Notes: generated by a model not told the origin, from the letters alone. Counted from the stretch's first letter, positions 36,395-47,000 are shown. The stretch is DNA of 64,000 nt from Niastella koreensis GR20-10 (GCF_000246855.1 NC_016609.1:7452744-7516743); one strand, 5' to 3'. Numbers and translations: made by a program.

Positions 36395-38392
36395 TCCGGG
36401 TAGAGCGATTCGTTGCCTCCCCGCTCCCCCACAGACCCGTGCGAGCAGATTTCCTGCACACGGTTCCTCCACATTTACGGTCTCGCTAAAAGACGATTGT
36501 GATAGATTCTAGGTCTCTCTAAAGGCAACCATTCTTCCGTTAGCTTTATAATCTTTTCCCATATCCATACCCTTTTGCCACCGCGGCGGTTAAGCCATTT
36601 GTGCAATAGTCGTTGGGTTTGGCGATAGTACGAGTTAAGCCTTCGGCTGTTGAATGTTATTCCATAGTAGACGTAATGGCCTCGAAGTTTCTGGTTTATT
36701 CCGGTTAACAATTCCTGTATTCCTATTTTATCTCTATTGTTTCTTATCCATTCACTCATCCGATTCAATGAGGCATTTAATTTCTTGCTACTGGTCTTAC
36801 GTTTAAGGATACATTTGCCTTTGCGGCTAAAACCCATGTGGTGGCAGAAGCCTAAAAAGTCAAATGTGTTCTTTTCCTGGTCTGGTCCTCCCTTTTTTGT
36901 TGTCAAGTCTATTAGCTTGGTTTTCTCAGGATGCAGCATCAGTCCATATTTCCCTAAGCGTTTGGGTAGCACATGCATCACCCGTAACGCGTCTTCCTTG
37001 TTGGTAAATCCTAACAGAAAGTCGTCAGCAAAACGGATAAGAAAACTATCGCCTTTCAGTAGCGGTCGTATCTGTTGATAGAACCATTCGTCTAGTACAT
37101 AGTGCAGATACACGTTACTGATTAAGGGTGAGATGCTCCCCCCTTGTGGGGTCCCTTCAGTCGGATACACAAGTTGTCCGTTATCCAGTATGCCGGCTTT
37201 GAGCCATTTGTCGATCATCTTTCTAATCACGCCATCTTTTATCCTGAGGTCAAGGAGGTCACGCAGACATTGATGATTAATACTCCCGAAGTAGTTTTGC
37301 ATATCAGCGTCTATTATATAGCGCTTGCCTTCCAAACTAACTTGTCGGGTTAACTCTTCCAATGCCTGATGTTGTGATTTACCGGGTCTGAATCCATATG
37401 AGCTGTGGTAGAATATATCCTCATACACCGGTCGCAACACCCTAGTTACTGCAGTCTGCAGCACCTTATCTTCTACGGTAGGTAGTCCAAGCGGCCGAAG
37501 TTTTCCTTTATCCTTGGGTATATAAACCCGTCGGATGTTTGGCGCCCGGTAGTTGCCGCTTTTAAAGGCTGCTAGTAATTGTGGGATTCTTGTTTCCCGT
37601 TGTTTGTGATAGTCTATCCACGTTTCTTCATCGACGCCACTGGCTCCCTTTTTGTTTAGCGTAGCTAAGCTTTCATGAAGCAGCTTTTCATCGATGAACT
37701 GATGCAGATTCGTCATGGCTTCAGACCGGTTCTTCCTGGCCCGGTCTGCTATCTGCATTTCAACTGTTAACATCTTTTCCATGTCTCTGGTACATTAAAA
37801 TGTTTCTAAAATGCAGTTCCGTAAGCAGGCATCCCCCTTCCTTACTAAGTGGCTTTCATGGAACTGATTTCCCACCCTTCTATCAGTACTATGAGGATGC
37901 TAAGACTGCCTTCACCCTTCTCCTTTCCTTCGATTTCTCTCGGTCAGGATACCTTCCAGTATCGTCTTTTCTTGTCGTTTTACAGGGTGACAATACTTAC
38001 CCTGTTAACTTGGATTCCTTAAAGCTCGGTTTATCCCTGTTAACCGATTTTGGTTGGAGGCGGTAGGCTCTCCTGTGTTCCCGTACTACCCTTGTCTACC
38101 TGTGATATGTTCTTGGACCCCGACTGAATCTTGCCAACTCGTCGTAACGCTGGTTTGATGTGGTCCTGGCGCCGCAAAAAGCCAAGACTTCAGTGTGGAG
38201 TGTCGTTTCGAGGCTCTGATGGCATACCCTTGGCAGTCGCTGTCTACGCTTCGTGCAGTCATTTCTGACCACTACGCAAGACTCGCTTCCGGTGGTTGAC
38301 TAGACCTTATCGGACAGGATTGGTTACCTGTCGGGTTGTGCTGAAGTGTTTCATTTTGTATATCCCCACTTCACGGGCTTTGCACAGCGCGA
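36395..38392 (-). mobile_element. Second group II intron, nested inside the IIC intron
   Basis: About 2.0 kb. Its 3' part has a group II domain V at about 36433-36467 (GAGGAACCGTGTGC...GCTCGCACGGGTCTGTG) and a domain VI ending ATCGCTCTACCCGGA. Its domains I-III occupy about 37800-38392 (starting near GCGCTGTGCAAAGCCCGTG). Removing it rejoins CCTCC-GCGA with GGAGG of the host intron, a perfect GNRA-capped hairpin at the same position as in the Oceanobacillus intron. Ends are set by that reconstruction and are uncertain by about 10 nt. Confidence 0.8.
36475..37782 (-). CDS. ltrA: Reverse transcriptase/maturase of the inner group II intron
   Basis: 435 aa. RT motifs KLRPLGLPTVEDKVLQTAV, YHSSYGFRPGKSQHQALEEL, YIIDADMQNYFGSINH, GTPQGGSISPLISNVYLHYVLD and catalytic FADD in LIRFADDFLLGF. 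A thumb/X region (FDFLGFCHHMGFSRKGKCILKRKTSSKKLN, WLNRRGGKRVWIWEK) ends the protein; no C-terminal endonuclease. The sequence differs strongly from the IIC maturase 500 bp away (different class), so this is independent insertion, not duplication. Intact frame. Confidence 0.95.
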   Translation of the reverse strand: MEKMLTVEMQIADRARKNRSEAMTNLHQFIDEKLLHESLATLNKKGASGVDEETWIDYHKQRETRIPQLLAAFKSGNYRAPNIRRVYIPKDKGKLRPLGLPTVEDKVLQTAVTRVLRPVYEDIFYHSSYGFRPGKSQHQALEELTRQVSLEGKRYIIDADMQNYFGSINHQCLRDLLDLRIKDGVIRKMIDKWLKAGILDNGQLVYPTEGTPQGGSISPLISNVYLHYVLDEWFYQQIRPLLKGDSFLIRFADDFLLGFTNKEDALRVMHVLPKRLGKYGLMLHPEKTKLIDLTTKKGGPDQEKNTFDFLGFCHHMGFSRKGKCILKRKTSSKKLNASLNRMSEWIRNNRDKIGIQELLTGINQKLRGHYVYYGITFNSRRLNSYYRQTQRLLHKWLNRRGGKRVWIWEKIIKLTEEWLPLERPRIYHNRLLARP

Positions 38393-38491
38393 TCGCGGAG
38401 GACACCCTTGCCTTTGGTTAACGCTTCCCACTATCAAGGTGCGTTCGGGACTTACACCCTAAAGTTTGCGCCCGTGCCGGGCGCACTTAAG

Positions 38492-38523
38492 AATAGCCAT
38501 CCGCATACCTGTGGATGGCTATT
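38492..38523 (+). terminator. Terminator hairpin adjacent to the intron 5' end
   Basis: Perfect 11-bp stem AATAGCCATCC (38492-38502) / GGATGGCTATT (38513-38523) followed by TTTTATA on the plus strand. It was probably the terminator of the VWA gene before the introns separated them by 4 kb. Confidence 0.8.
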
Positions 38524-38601
38524 TTTTATAAAGGTTGCTTACTTTCTTACTTTCTTTGGCTTCTTTTTAACGGCCTTTGCTTTCCGTTTTGTACAGGAAT
38601 T

Positions 38602-38891
38602 ATAAGTTTTAGTCAATTTCCAAATGCCAAAACACTCAAACATAACCGGGTGCGATTTGAGATTGTACACAATACTTATCGCATCATTGCTCAAATTGAT
38701 TTGTCAAACTCCGCATGGAAGATTTCGGCTACAAACTTACCGACCTGGCCAAAGAATACGGCGATAAGGGCACCCTCAGCAAAGTACTGAATTACAAACA
38801 GGCGCTCTCCTTAGCTATGATCCGCAAATTCAGTGAATTGTTACATATTCCCGTTGAAGCCCTAATAAAAAAGTATAAACTCAAAGAGTAA
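38602..38891 (+). pseudogene. HigB/HigA toxin-antitoxin remnant, fused by deletion
   Basis: Codons 38602-38712 read SFSQFPNAKTLKHNRVRFEI and YRIIAQIDLSN, the second half of a HigB (RelE-fold) toxin. From ATG 38715 another frame reads MEDFGYKLTDLAKEYGDKG then SLAMIRKFSELLHIPVEALI to TAA 38891. That is the helix-turn-helix end of a HigA antitoxin, 58 codons. The start of the toxin and the N-terminal part of the antitoxin are missing, so a deletion joined them out of frame. The HigA tail might still be expressed as a small DNA-binding peptide. Confidence 0.75.
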
Positions 38892-39100
38892 CCACTATGG
38901 AGCCGGAAAACGACGATCAATATGTAAATACATTATTTCTGATCGAAGACCTGAAAGATGAAATCACCAGGCTCCAGACGGCCAGACAAACTCTCATTAC
39001 GAAAATAATTATTCCTGGTAACTGCTCTTCATTTAAAACAGGATTTAGAAAATCAAATCGTAAATTACGAGCACACAAAAACAAAATCATTCTGTTAACC

Positions 39101-39703
39101 ATGTCCACTCACCTCCTCGGCCGCAACACATTTGGTGATGTTGCCAATGCCGGAAACCTGATGCCTGTTGAAGAAGCTCATCAATTATTAAACGAATGGG
39201 TGCCCAACGATCGGCTGCGCCTGCACATGAAACAGGTGGCTGCCGTAATGAAAGCCTGGGCCACTGAAAAAGAACAGGCCGATGAACTCACTGCGCGAAA
39301 ATGGGAACTGGCCGGGCTGCTACACGATGCCGATTGGGAAAAATACCCCGACGACCATTGCCGGGTAATTGTTGAAGAACTGGAACGCCGTGATATAGAT
39401 CCTGAAGTGATCCATTGCATTGCTTCGCATGGCCCCCGGTATTTTGGAGTAGAGCCTAATAATATCATGGATAAAATGATTTATGTATTTGATGAATTAT
39501 CTGGTTTTATTCACGCATCGGCACTTATACGCCCTACCAAATACGACGGCATGAATGTGAAAAGTGTAATGAAAAAATTAAAAACACCTTCCTTCGCTGC
39601 ACAGGTAAACCGGGATGATATTACCGATGCCATTGCACGCATAAACACCCCACTGGAAGATATTATTCAGTTTATCATCGATCATCAAAAAGACGTACAA
39701 TAA
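39101..39703 (+). CDS. HD-domain hydrolase
   Basis: 200 aa from ATG 39101 (MSTHLLGRNTFGD). The frame is open to 38897, but the extra 68 residues are not family-like. HD metal site: H in LRLHMKQVAAVM, HD in LLHDADWEKYPDDH, H in VIHCIASHG, and D in YVFDELSGF. It resembles small HDIG phosphohydrolases, which act on nucleotides or phosphate esters. The substrate is unknown. Probably co-transcribed with nothing: the next gene is 61 bp away with its own AT-rich leader. Confidence 0.85.
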   Translation: MSTHLLGRNTFGDVANAGNLMPVEEAHQLLNEWVPNDRLRLHMKQVAAVMKAWATEKEQADELTARKWELAGLLHDADWEKYPDDHCRVIVEELERRDIDPEVIHCIASHGPRYFGVEPNNIMDKMIYVFDELSGFIHASALIRPTKYDGMNVKSVMKKLKTPSFAAQVNRDDITDAIARINTPLEDIIQFIIDHQKDVQ

Positions 39704-39763
39704 GCGGTTGTTCATAATACCAATATTCGCTATTTTGCAAATAGAGATCGTTTAATTGGCACT

Positions 39764-40693
39764 ATGAAAAAATGGCTATTGGTACTGGCTTTTATTATTA
39801 TTGCGGCAGTTGCAAGCATTTATCTGTTTATACCTGCCCGCCTCGACATCGTTCAATCCACTCCCATTAGCTGTACCATCCCCGGCGCCTATAGAAATAT
39901 GGCCACCGAAGAAAAATGGAAAAACTGGTGGCCAGGTTCCTCATGGCAAAGCAACAGCTTTCTGTTTCAAAACGGCAGCTATACGATTACAAAAAAACTG
40001 CTGAATACGCTTGAGATAACCATTCATTACAACAAATTGGCTATTAATAGTACCCTGCACCTGTTGCCGGCTGGCGGGGACTCCACAACCCTTCAATGGA
40101 TGTGCAGTTATCCTACGGCGCTTAATCCCATTTCGCGTATTCAACGTTACCGGCAGGCTATTTCCTTAAAAAATAACATGGCTGCAGTGCTCGGTCACTT
40201 TAAGTCATTTGCTGAAAAGAAAGAAAACATCTATGGCATTTCCATCCGGGAAACTGTTTTTAGAGACTCATTCCTAATCAGCACAAAAAAATACCAGACC
40301 GCCTATCCTTCTGTTGAAAATATCTATTCGTTAATCGATGATTTAAAAAGCTACAGTTCCGCACAACAGGCAAAACCAACCGGTATTCCGATCATGAATA
40401 TCACAACCTTAAATCCATTCGGATACCAATTACTGGTAGCCCTTCCTATAAACAAAGAGATCCCTGCCAGTGGACGATTTTTCAATACCCGTATTCCCCT
40501 GAACCACTTTTGGGTTTCACGGGTACATGGGGGCGATGCCACTGTAAAGGAGGCCTTACATCAATTTCAATTATATGTACAGGATTATCACAGAACGGTG
40601 ATGGCGCTTCCCTTTCAACAACTTATTACCGACAGAAGTAAAGAAACAGACACCACCCGGTGGGTAACCGATATTTATGTGCCGCTATTTTGA
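39764..40693 (+). CDS. Membrane-anchored SRPBCC/GyrI-like two-domain protein
   Basis: 309 aa. One N-terminal membrane helix (MKKWLLVLAFIIIAAVASIYLFIPA). Residues 30-150 resemble an SRPBCC/polyketide-cyclase module (ATEEKWKNWWPGSSW, TLHLLPAGGDSTTLQW). The C-terminal 150 residues look like a GyrI/AraC effector-binding fold (SIRETVFRDSFLISTKKYQTAYPSVENIYSLIDDLKSY, FWVSRVHGGDATVKEALHQFQLYVQDY). Such pairs probably bind small hydrophobic ligands. It ends 9 bp inside the 3' end of the convergent VCBS gene. Confidence 0.65.
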   Translation: MKKWLLVLAFIIIAAVASIYLFIPARLDIVQSTPISCTIPGAYRNMATEEKWKNWWPGSSWQSNSFLFQNGSYTITKKLLNTLEITIHYNKLAINSTLHLLPAGGDSTTLQWMCSYPTALNPISRIQRYRQAISLKNNMAAVLGHFKSFAEKKENIYGISIRETVFRDSFLISTKKYQTAYPSVENIYSLIDDLKSYSSAQQAKPTGIPIMNITTLNPFGYQLLVALPINKEIPASGRFFNTRIPLNHFWVSRVHGGDATVKEALHQFQLYVQDYHRTVMALPFQQLITDRSKETDTTRWVTDIYVPLF

Positions 40694-43600
40694 AAACCGT
40701 ATCACCATAACACTGTCGTTATTGCGTGCCAGTACAAATGCTTCTTTTTGGGCAATGTCAATTTTTTGTATGCGCCGTACCTGTCCTTTTATAGTTAAGC
40801 CGTTGGGCTTTGCCACTTCAAACCTGTCATTTCCCTTGTTAATCAACAAAGTGCCCCAATCGGCATCATACCTGCCCATTTCCACATTATTTTCATAATA
40901 GTTGCCCCCCAGTAACAGATCGGGCAGACTGTCGTTATTGGCGTTTACGATTGCAGCATCGCGGTAGCTTGTTAACTGCGCCTCCCAGGGCAATTCCTGT
41001 GTGGTAAACTGCATGTGACCATCGTTAATCAAAATGGCATTGGAAAAGTAATTGGCCGTTAATACTTCTGCCGTTTTCAATTTATCTGAAGGAAAAAGTT
41101 CGCCCAATCGCGCTTTGGCAAAGTCCTCGGCATACAAAAAGTTCTTTTTCAAAACCGGCATTTGTTTTTCCAGTTCTGATTTATTGGCGAAGGGTATTTC
41201 TTTTCCCTGTACATAATAGGTTAACACCTGTTCCTTTTTGCCGTTATCATCAAAATCATTGTAGTATATCCGAACGGGTTCTTTATCCGATGCTTTAAGC
41301 CGGCTGTTCAAACCCAGATTGCCTGCTACCAGGTCAATATCGCCATCGTTATCGATGTCGCAGGGTAAAACAAAATTCCACCAGCCTTTTTTATCTGTCA
41401 GCGCCTTACGCGTAAACTGGCCATTGTTATTTATCCAGGCATCTATACCGCCCCATTCAAATGAACAAATAAGATCATTATCGCCGTCTTTATCCAGATC
41501 GAACCAGATAGCACGCGTTACAAATCCTGCACTGCCCAGATCTTTTGCATGTTCCGCGGTAACATCTTTAAACTTACCAGTGCCATCGTTTTGTAACAAA
41601 TAAGATCGGGGTATTTGCCCATAAGCCCAGGGTATGGCCCTGCCACCAATAAACAGATCAACAAAGCCATCTTTATTAAAATCATAAGGCACCACACAGG
41701 AGAAGGTTTCATACAACCCGGTAAACGCATCGGGCAACCGGATAAATTGTCCCTTGCCATCATTCAGGTATACGCGGGGCAACAGGTGTTCATCGTTGCC
41801 GTAAAACTCATTGCCACCACTGGCAACTATAAGGTCAGGAAAATGATCGTTATTCACATCTGTTATGCAGGCATCCACATCTTCAAACGTACTATCGGCG
41901 TCCAGACCGGGCTGAACAGTACGGTAAAATGTTCCACCGGGTTTTTGCAGGTACACGGCGCTCTTTTCCCATTTGGCGGCGCCAATATATACGTCTTCTA
42001 AACCATCGTTGTTCAGATCTGCTATTGCCAATGCCGGGCCTTCGGTAGAAAGCATGTGTGGGATCAGGGGTTCCCGGTCAAACTCGGCAAAATGATTTTC
42101 TTTATGCAGATAGTCTAACCGAACACTATCGGTGATGTTTGAACCAGGCTTTGTCGTATTCTTTTTAAAAGTTGTTATTGTCCTGTAATCGAATGCTGGC
42201 AGTCCGTTTTGCCAGGTAAATGTCTGGTGAGCATCGTTCGCTGACAGGTTAATTCGAACAAAGGTGTTATCTGGCCAAATAAGGAATGAAGAATCCGGTT
42301 TTATTTTGTCAAGACCGATATGCATCGGAATTTCCATAGATGACATAAACCCATGCACGGCCTGCTTTTCATACAGGTACAGCTGATTATTCCCAAACAA
42401 TACCAGCTTGGCGCCCACTGCATTAATGTTTCCATCCGGACCTTTCAGCTTTATATCAACATAAGCCTTGTCGTGTTTGTCGTTGCTTTTGTTTTCATAC
42501 ACCATCACCGGGTCGTTGATGTTGTTTACCACCACATCCAGGTCGCCATCGTTATCCAAATCGGCATAAACAGCGCCATTTGAATAGGTGGATTTATTAT
42601 CGCCTATAAGTTGGTCCAGATCGGCAAAGGCCAGGTTACCGGTATTTCTGAAGAATTTGTTGGGGATTTTTATCTGGGGAAATTTATCAGTAAGGGCCAG
42701 GTCTTTTTCATGGCTTTTATTGGTCCGTAGTTTGTTTTGAATTTCTTCGTTACCTATATAATTGATGAAATCTATATCGTTCATTCGCTTGGGAATACCG
42801 TTTGAGACAAACAGGTCCTTCATTCCATCGTTATCAAAATCCATCCACAAGGCAGCCCAGCTCCAGTCGGTGGCAGCTATGCCGCTATACAAACCCACCT
42901 CACTAAAGGTACCATTGCGGTCGTTTAACTGCAGGTTATTACGTGTGTACTGGTAGTTATACCCAATCTTTATCTTTTCATTATACAGGTCCCAGGTATC
43001 TTCACCCAGCGATCTTTTTAAAATATAGGGATTGGCAGGCAGCATGTCCATGGAAATGATCTCTGAATACCCGTCATTATTTACATCGGCAATATCTACT
43101 CCCATGCTATACTGGCTGGTATGCATCATACACTTGCCCAGTTCTTCCTTAAACGTTCCATTGTGCTGATTGATGTACAGGTAATCGTTTTCGTGAAAAT
43201 CGTTCCCGATGTAGATATCGGGATAGCCATCCAGATTAATATCGCTTACCGCTATACCCAGCCCATACCCAATGATTGTACTGTTGATACCCGATTCCTT
43301 TGTTACCTCGGTAAATCGGGCCTCCCCATCATTGCGGAATAACCGGTCGCCGGAAAGGGTTTCATACGTACCCATAAACTCTTTACGCGGGCGGAAATTG
43401 CTAATGGCATGCACGGAATGATTCAACAAATACAGGTCCAGATCTCCATCCCCATCGTAATCAAGAAAAGCGGCCTGGGTACTAAACCCCGAGAAATCTA
43501 CCCCTAACTCATGCGCTTTGTCAACATAGTGCGGTACGCCATCCTTATCAATACCCGTACAGATCAATAACTGGTTATGACTCTTTAACGGACCATAATT

Positions 43601-44020
43601 TCCCACACGGCAGATGTAGAGGTCCAGCAGGCCATCGTTGTTAATATCCACCACAGAAACACCGGTGCTCCAACCATGGTCATCGGGTATGCCGGATTCT
43701 TTTGTCACTTCTTTAAAATGCAGCTTACCTGTATTTAAAAACAGTTTATTCTGTTCCATGTTCGAAGCAAAGAACAGGTCAACCAGGCCATCGTTGTTAA
43801 AATCACCGGCACCCACACCTGCACCATTATAATAATACATGTAATGAAAAATATTGAACGAATCGCTGGGTATAAGGGTATTGGTAAAATGTAATCCAGT
43901 ACTGCTTTCATCCAGCATTTCAAACAACGCAGGCTGTTTATTGCCCCTGTTGCATGCAGATAAAATATGTATGGATAGGATCATTAAACAAAAGCCTGCC
44001 CATTGCTTACTACTGATCAT
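40685..44020 (-). CDS. VCBS/FG-GAP repeat lipoprotein with UnbV-like domain (second of pair)
   Basis: 1111 aa. Lipobox LSAC (MISSKQWAGFCLMILSIHILSAC). About a dozen FG-GAP calcium-binding repeats run through the protein (DFNNDGLVDLF, DINNDGLLDLY, DYDGDGDLDLY, DLDNDGDLDVV, DLNNDGLEDVY, DFNKDGFVDLF, DIDNDGDIDLV). These build two beta-propellers separated by an ASPIC/UnbV-type module (about 510-600; VDIKLKGPDGNINAVGAKL). It should sit on the cell surface and is the fourth gene of the SusCD locus, 18 bp after its paralogue. It presumably binds or presents a substrate for the SusC/D importer. No catalytic residues recognised. Confidence 0.9.
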   Translation of the reverse strand: MISSKQWAGFCLMILSIHILSACNRGNKQPALFEMLDESSTGLHFTNTLIPSDSFNIFHYMYYYNGAGVGAGDFNNDGLVDLFFASNMEQNKLFLNTGKLHFKEVTKESGIPDDHGWSTGVSVVDINNDGLLDLYICRVGNYGPLKSHNQLLICTGIDKDGVPHYVDKAHELGVDFSGFSTQAAFLDYDGDGDLDLYLLNHSVHAISNFRPRKEFMGTYETLSGDRLFRNDGEARFTEVTKESGINSTIIGYGLGIAVSDINLDGYPDIYIGNDFHENDYLYINQHNGTFKEELGKCMMHTSQYSMGVDIADVNNDGYSEIISMDMLPANPYILKRSLGEDTWDLYNEKIKIGYNYQYTRNNLQLNDRNGTFSEVGLYSGIAATDWSWAALWMDFDNDGMKDLFVSNGIPKRMNDIDFINYIGNEEIQNKLRTNKSHEKDLALTDKFPQIKIPNKFFRNTGNLAFADLDQLIGDNKSTYSNGAVYADLDNDGDLDVVVNNINDPVMVYENKSNDKHDKAYVDIKLKGPDGNINAVGAKLVLFGNNQLYLYEKQAVHGFMSSMEIPMHIGLDKIKPDSSFLIWPDNTFVRINLSANDAHQTFTWQNGLPAFDYRTITTFKKNTTKPGSNITDSVRLDYLHKENHFAEFDREPLIPHMLSTEGPALAIADLNNDGLEDVYIGAAKWEKSAVYLQKPGGTFYRTVQPGLDADSTFEDVDACITDVNNDHFPDLIVASGGNEFYGNDEHLLPRVYLNDGKGQFIRLPDAFTGLYETFSCVVPYDFNKDGFVDLFIGGRAIPWAYGQIPRSYLLQNDGTGKFKDVTAEHAKDLGSAGFVTRAIWFDLDKDGDNDLICSFEWGGIDAWINNNGQFTRKALTDKKGWWNFVLPCDIDNDGDIDLVAGNLGLNSRLKASDKEPVRIYYNDFDDNGKKEQVLTYYVQGKEIPFANKSELEKQMPVLKKNFLYAEDFAKARLGELFPSDKLKTAEVLTANYFSNAILINDGHMQFTTQELPWEAQLTSYRDAAIVNANNDSLPDLLLGGNYYENNVEMGRYDADWGTLLINKGNDRFEVAKPNGLTIKGQVRRIQKIDIAQKEAFVLARNNDSVMVIRFSK

Positions 44021-44038
44021 AACTTACAATTCGCTTGT

Positions 44039-47000
44039 TTACTTTTTTATACTGTATAAAACCGGGTAATCGTCGTTTCTTGCAAACAACACATAATTCA
44101 CGCCAGTGCCAGGTATCAGGGCAATGTCGCGCACTTCGCCGTCAACCAGCAAGCCCGATAGCCTGGCCGGTAACCACGTGAAGCTGCCTTTGCCATTATT
44201 AAGTAATACATCGCCATAACTGGCATCCAGTTTTCCAAACTGCGGCGGATAGCCAGATCTGTTGCCACCCAGCACCAGGTCAGGAAACCCGTCTTTGTTT
44301 ACATCTGTACTTATTATGGCATTTACTACCGACAACTGCGCCTGGTAGGGCAATGGCTGAATGGTAAACTGTCCATTGCCTTTATTGATGGCTATACATG
44401 ATTTGGTATAGTTAAACAATTTCACGCTGCTTTTATCGATCATTTCTTTGGAAAACAATTCCTGGATAGATTTTTTTGCATAGTCCTTATGCTTCAGGTT
44501 CTCTTTTTTAATAGAAGGAATTTCATCCTGCATTTCGCGTTTCAGGAATACCGGCACATCCCGGTTGTCCACAGTGCGGGTAAGTATTTTATCTTCGGAC
44601 CCATTGCTGTTAAAATCATTGATCCACAATTTAACAGGATTGGCAGCATCGGGATGCAGATAAAAATTATCGCCTACATTTCCTAACACCAGATCGGTTT
44701 TGCCATCATGATTTATATCGGCAGCCACAATAGTTTGCCACAAGCCATATATTTCGCCCAGACGGCTTTTTACTTCTATAAAATGATCGCCGTTGAAAGA
44801 AAAGATCCGGGGCGCCATCCATTCACCTGTTATTATTAACTCTTTACTGGTATCGCCCGCTACATCGGCCCACACAGCACCCGTTACCATGCCAATACCG
44901 GCAATATCGGAGTTCTTTGTTTTGGCAATATCAGTGAAGTGCCCCTGACCATCATTCTGGTAAAGGTAGCTTTCAGGCGCTACTCCGTAATTGCGGGGTG
45001 TGCTTCGGCTGCCTACAAACAGATCGAGGTCGCCATCGTGGTCAAAATCATTGGCAACGGCTACCCCCGAATTCATGCCATTGCTTTTAAAGGCGGCCGC
45101 ATCGAGGGTGAAATTACCCTTACCATCGTTTTTCAATAACCGGCATTGCATTTCACGGCTATAAAGCGGAGAATTGTTTCCACCCGGACCTATAAATAAA
45201 TCAATATCGCCATCGTTATCGCAGTCGAAAAACAATACCGCCTCGTCTTCAAAATCTTTGAACTGCATAAATACCGGTACCTGCTTTTTTATAAATGCGC
45301 CGTTTTTTTGCTGTATATACAATTGACCAGGATGGTCTTTTGTGCCGCCGATATACAGATCTATAAGTCCATCGCCATTTACATCGGCAGTGGCTACTTT
45401 AGGCCCTTCACGGGAAAGCATTTCGGGAATATTTCTTTCGTAATAGAAATCTACATAGTCATCTTCCACATGTTTTTCAAATGAACCGGGCGCCAGGGAA
45501 AACAAAAGCGAATTGTTTTGAAGTGTATCCGGTAGTGCCCCCCTGGTCGTATTGGCTTTAGCCAATACCAGCGTTGTATCAATAGCAGGATGTACAATAG
45601 TTTCTTTTGAACGGTCGGGCCACATAATTACCATGGAATCTATTACAGATGTTTTTCCCAACCCAATCACCTGTTTATAATCCATCGACGACTGAAACCC
45701 CCGGCTTGGTATTACTTCGCGGGTAATAATGGAACCGCCTGCATGTACGGTTATTTTGCTTCCTATGGCGTATGTATTCTGATCGCTTTCTTTCAGCAAA
45801 ACACTAATATGATGATTGGCATTCTGTTGGCTGGCGCGGTTCTTATAAATAAAAGCAGGCCCATTAATATTATTGATAACAAGGTCCAGATCACCGTCAT
45901 TGTCAAGATCCGCGTATGCAGCCCCATTTGAAAAAGAAGGCTGGGTAAATCCCCAGGCCTTGCTTACATCGGCAAACTGCAGGTTGCCCAAATTTCTGAA
46001 TGCTTTATTAATAACCGGGGTTTTAGGAATATGTTCCAGCACTTCATTTACTTTTTCTTTCCTGCCCGTTAATACCATCTTCTGAATTACATCATTGGCA
46101 AAGAAATCCATGAAGTCCAGATCGGTCACGTCGCGGTTAACGCCATTGCATACATAAATGTCATTCAGCCCATCATTATCGGCATCGAATAACAAGGCAC
46201 CCCAGCTCCAGTCGCTGGCGCACACCCCGCTGTAATTGGCAACGTCCGAAAAAGTACCATTGCCATTATTTACCTGCAGGCAGTTCTTCATGTACTGGTG
46301 GTAGAACCCTATCTTCAATTTGTTACGATACTGATCTATATTATCAAAGGCCCCAAGGGTTTTTAACCGGTAATCATTATCGGGCAGCATATCGGTGGTA
46401 AAAATATCTGCATACCCATCGTTGTTTATATCGGCTATATCGGCCCCCATGGAGGAAAAGCTGTTCTGCTTCATACATTGCTCCATTTCATCTTTAAAGG
46501 TGCCATTACGTTGATTGATGTATAAATAATCGCGCTCGTACGAATCGTTGGCTACGTAAATATCAGGATAGCCATCATTATTGATGTCTGCTACGGACAC
46601 GCCAAGGCCAAAACTCATTAACGTGCCATGAATGCCTGCTTCTTTATCTACCTGCGTAAAATGGCCATTGTCGTTCCGGTACAGGTGGTCGCCACCATCT
46701 TTTACAAAATCGGCCACCGGCCAGTCTTTGGCCGGCAGGTCTCGCCGGTTGGTATATCCCAGCGTATTCACCGGCATTGGGCTGTTATCGATCATAAAAC
46801 AATCCAGGTCGCCATCGAGGTCATAATCAAAAAAAGAAACCTGGGTGGTGTAGGCGGATATGGCCAGTCCGTATTTGTCAGCAGCTTCAGTAAAAGTGAG
46901 ATTATGGTTATTGATATAAAGCTTGTTTCGCCGGTTGCCGTTCTTCATGTGCCCGGAGTTGCAAACATACATATCGAGCCAGCCATCGTTATTAATATCC

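Larger units (their letters stand above)
34561..38486 (-). mobile_element. Group IIC intron (host of a twintron)
   Basis: The 5' end (minus) is GTGCGCCCGGCACGGGCGC from 38486, closely like the Oceanobacillus IIC intron, and continues AGGGTGTAAGTCCCGAAC and AAAGGCAAGGGTGTCC. The rest of domain I resumes at 36394 (GGAATCTGAAGGAAGC, CGAGTTTGC-TAACAAAACAAAG, TACCCGGGGAGATCTG). Then domain IV contains a reverse transcriptase. Domain V lies at 34602-34638 (GAACCGCCGTATGCCGAAC...GTACGGTGGTGTG), and domain VI ends CCTACTCGAT at 34561. The 5' end lies 5 nt from an 11-bp terminator-type hairpin (38492-38523), the known IIC target. Total 3926 bp, of which about 2 kb is a second intron. Confidence 0.88.

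Noticed and set aside
35877-36512. 211-codon plus-strand ORF between the two reverse transcriptases
   Set aside because: It is antisense to intron RNA domains conserved with the Oceanobacillus IIC intron; no protein-like features.
38897-39100. N-terminal extension of the HD protein (68 codons)
   Set aside because: Not part of the HD family, and a better start with family-like sequence is at 39101; a separate small coiled-coil peptide cannot be fully excluded.
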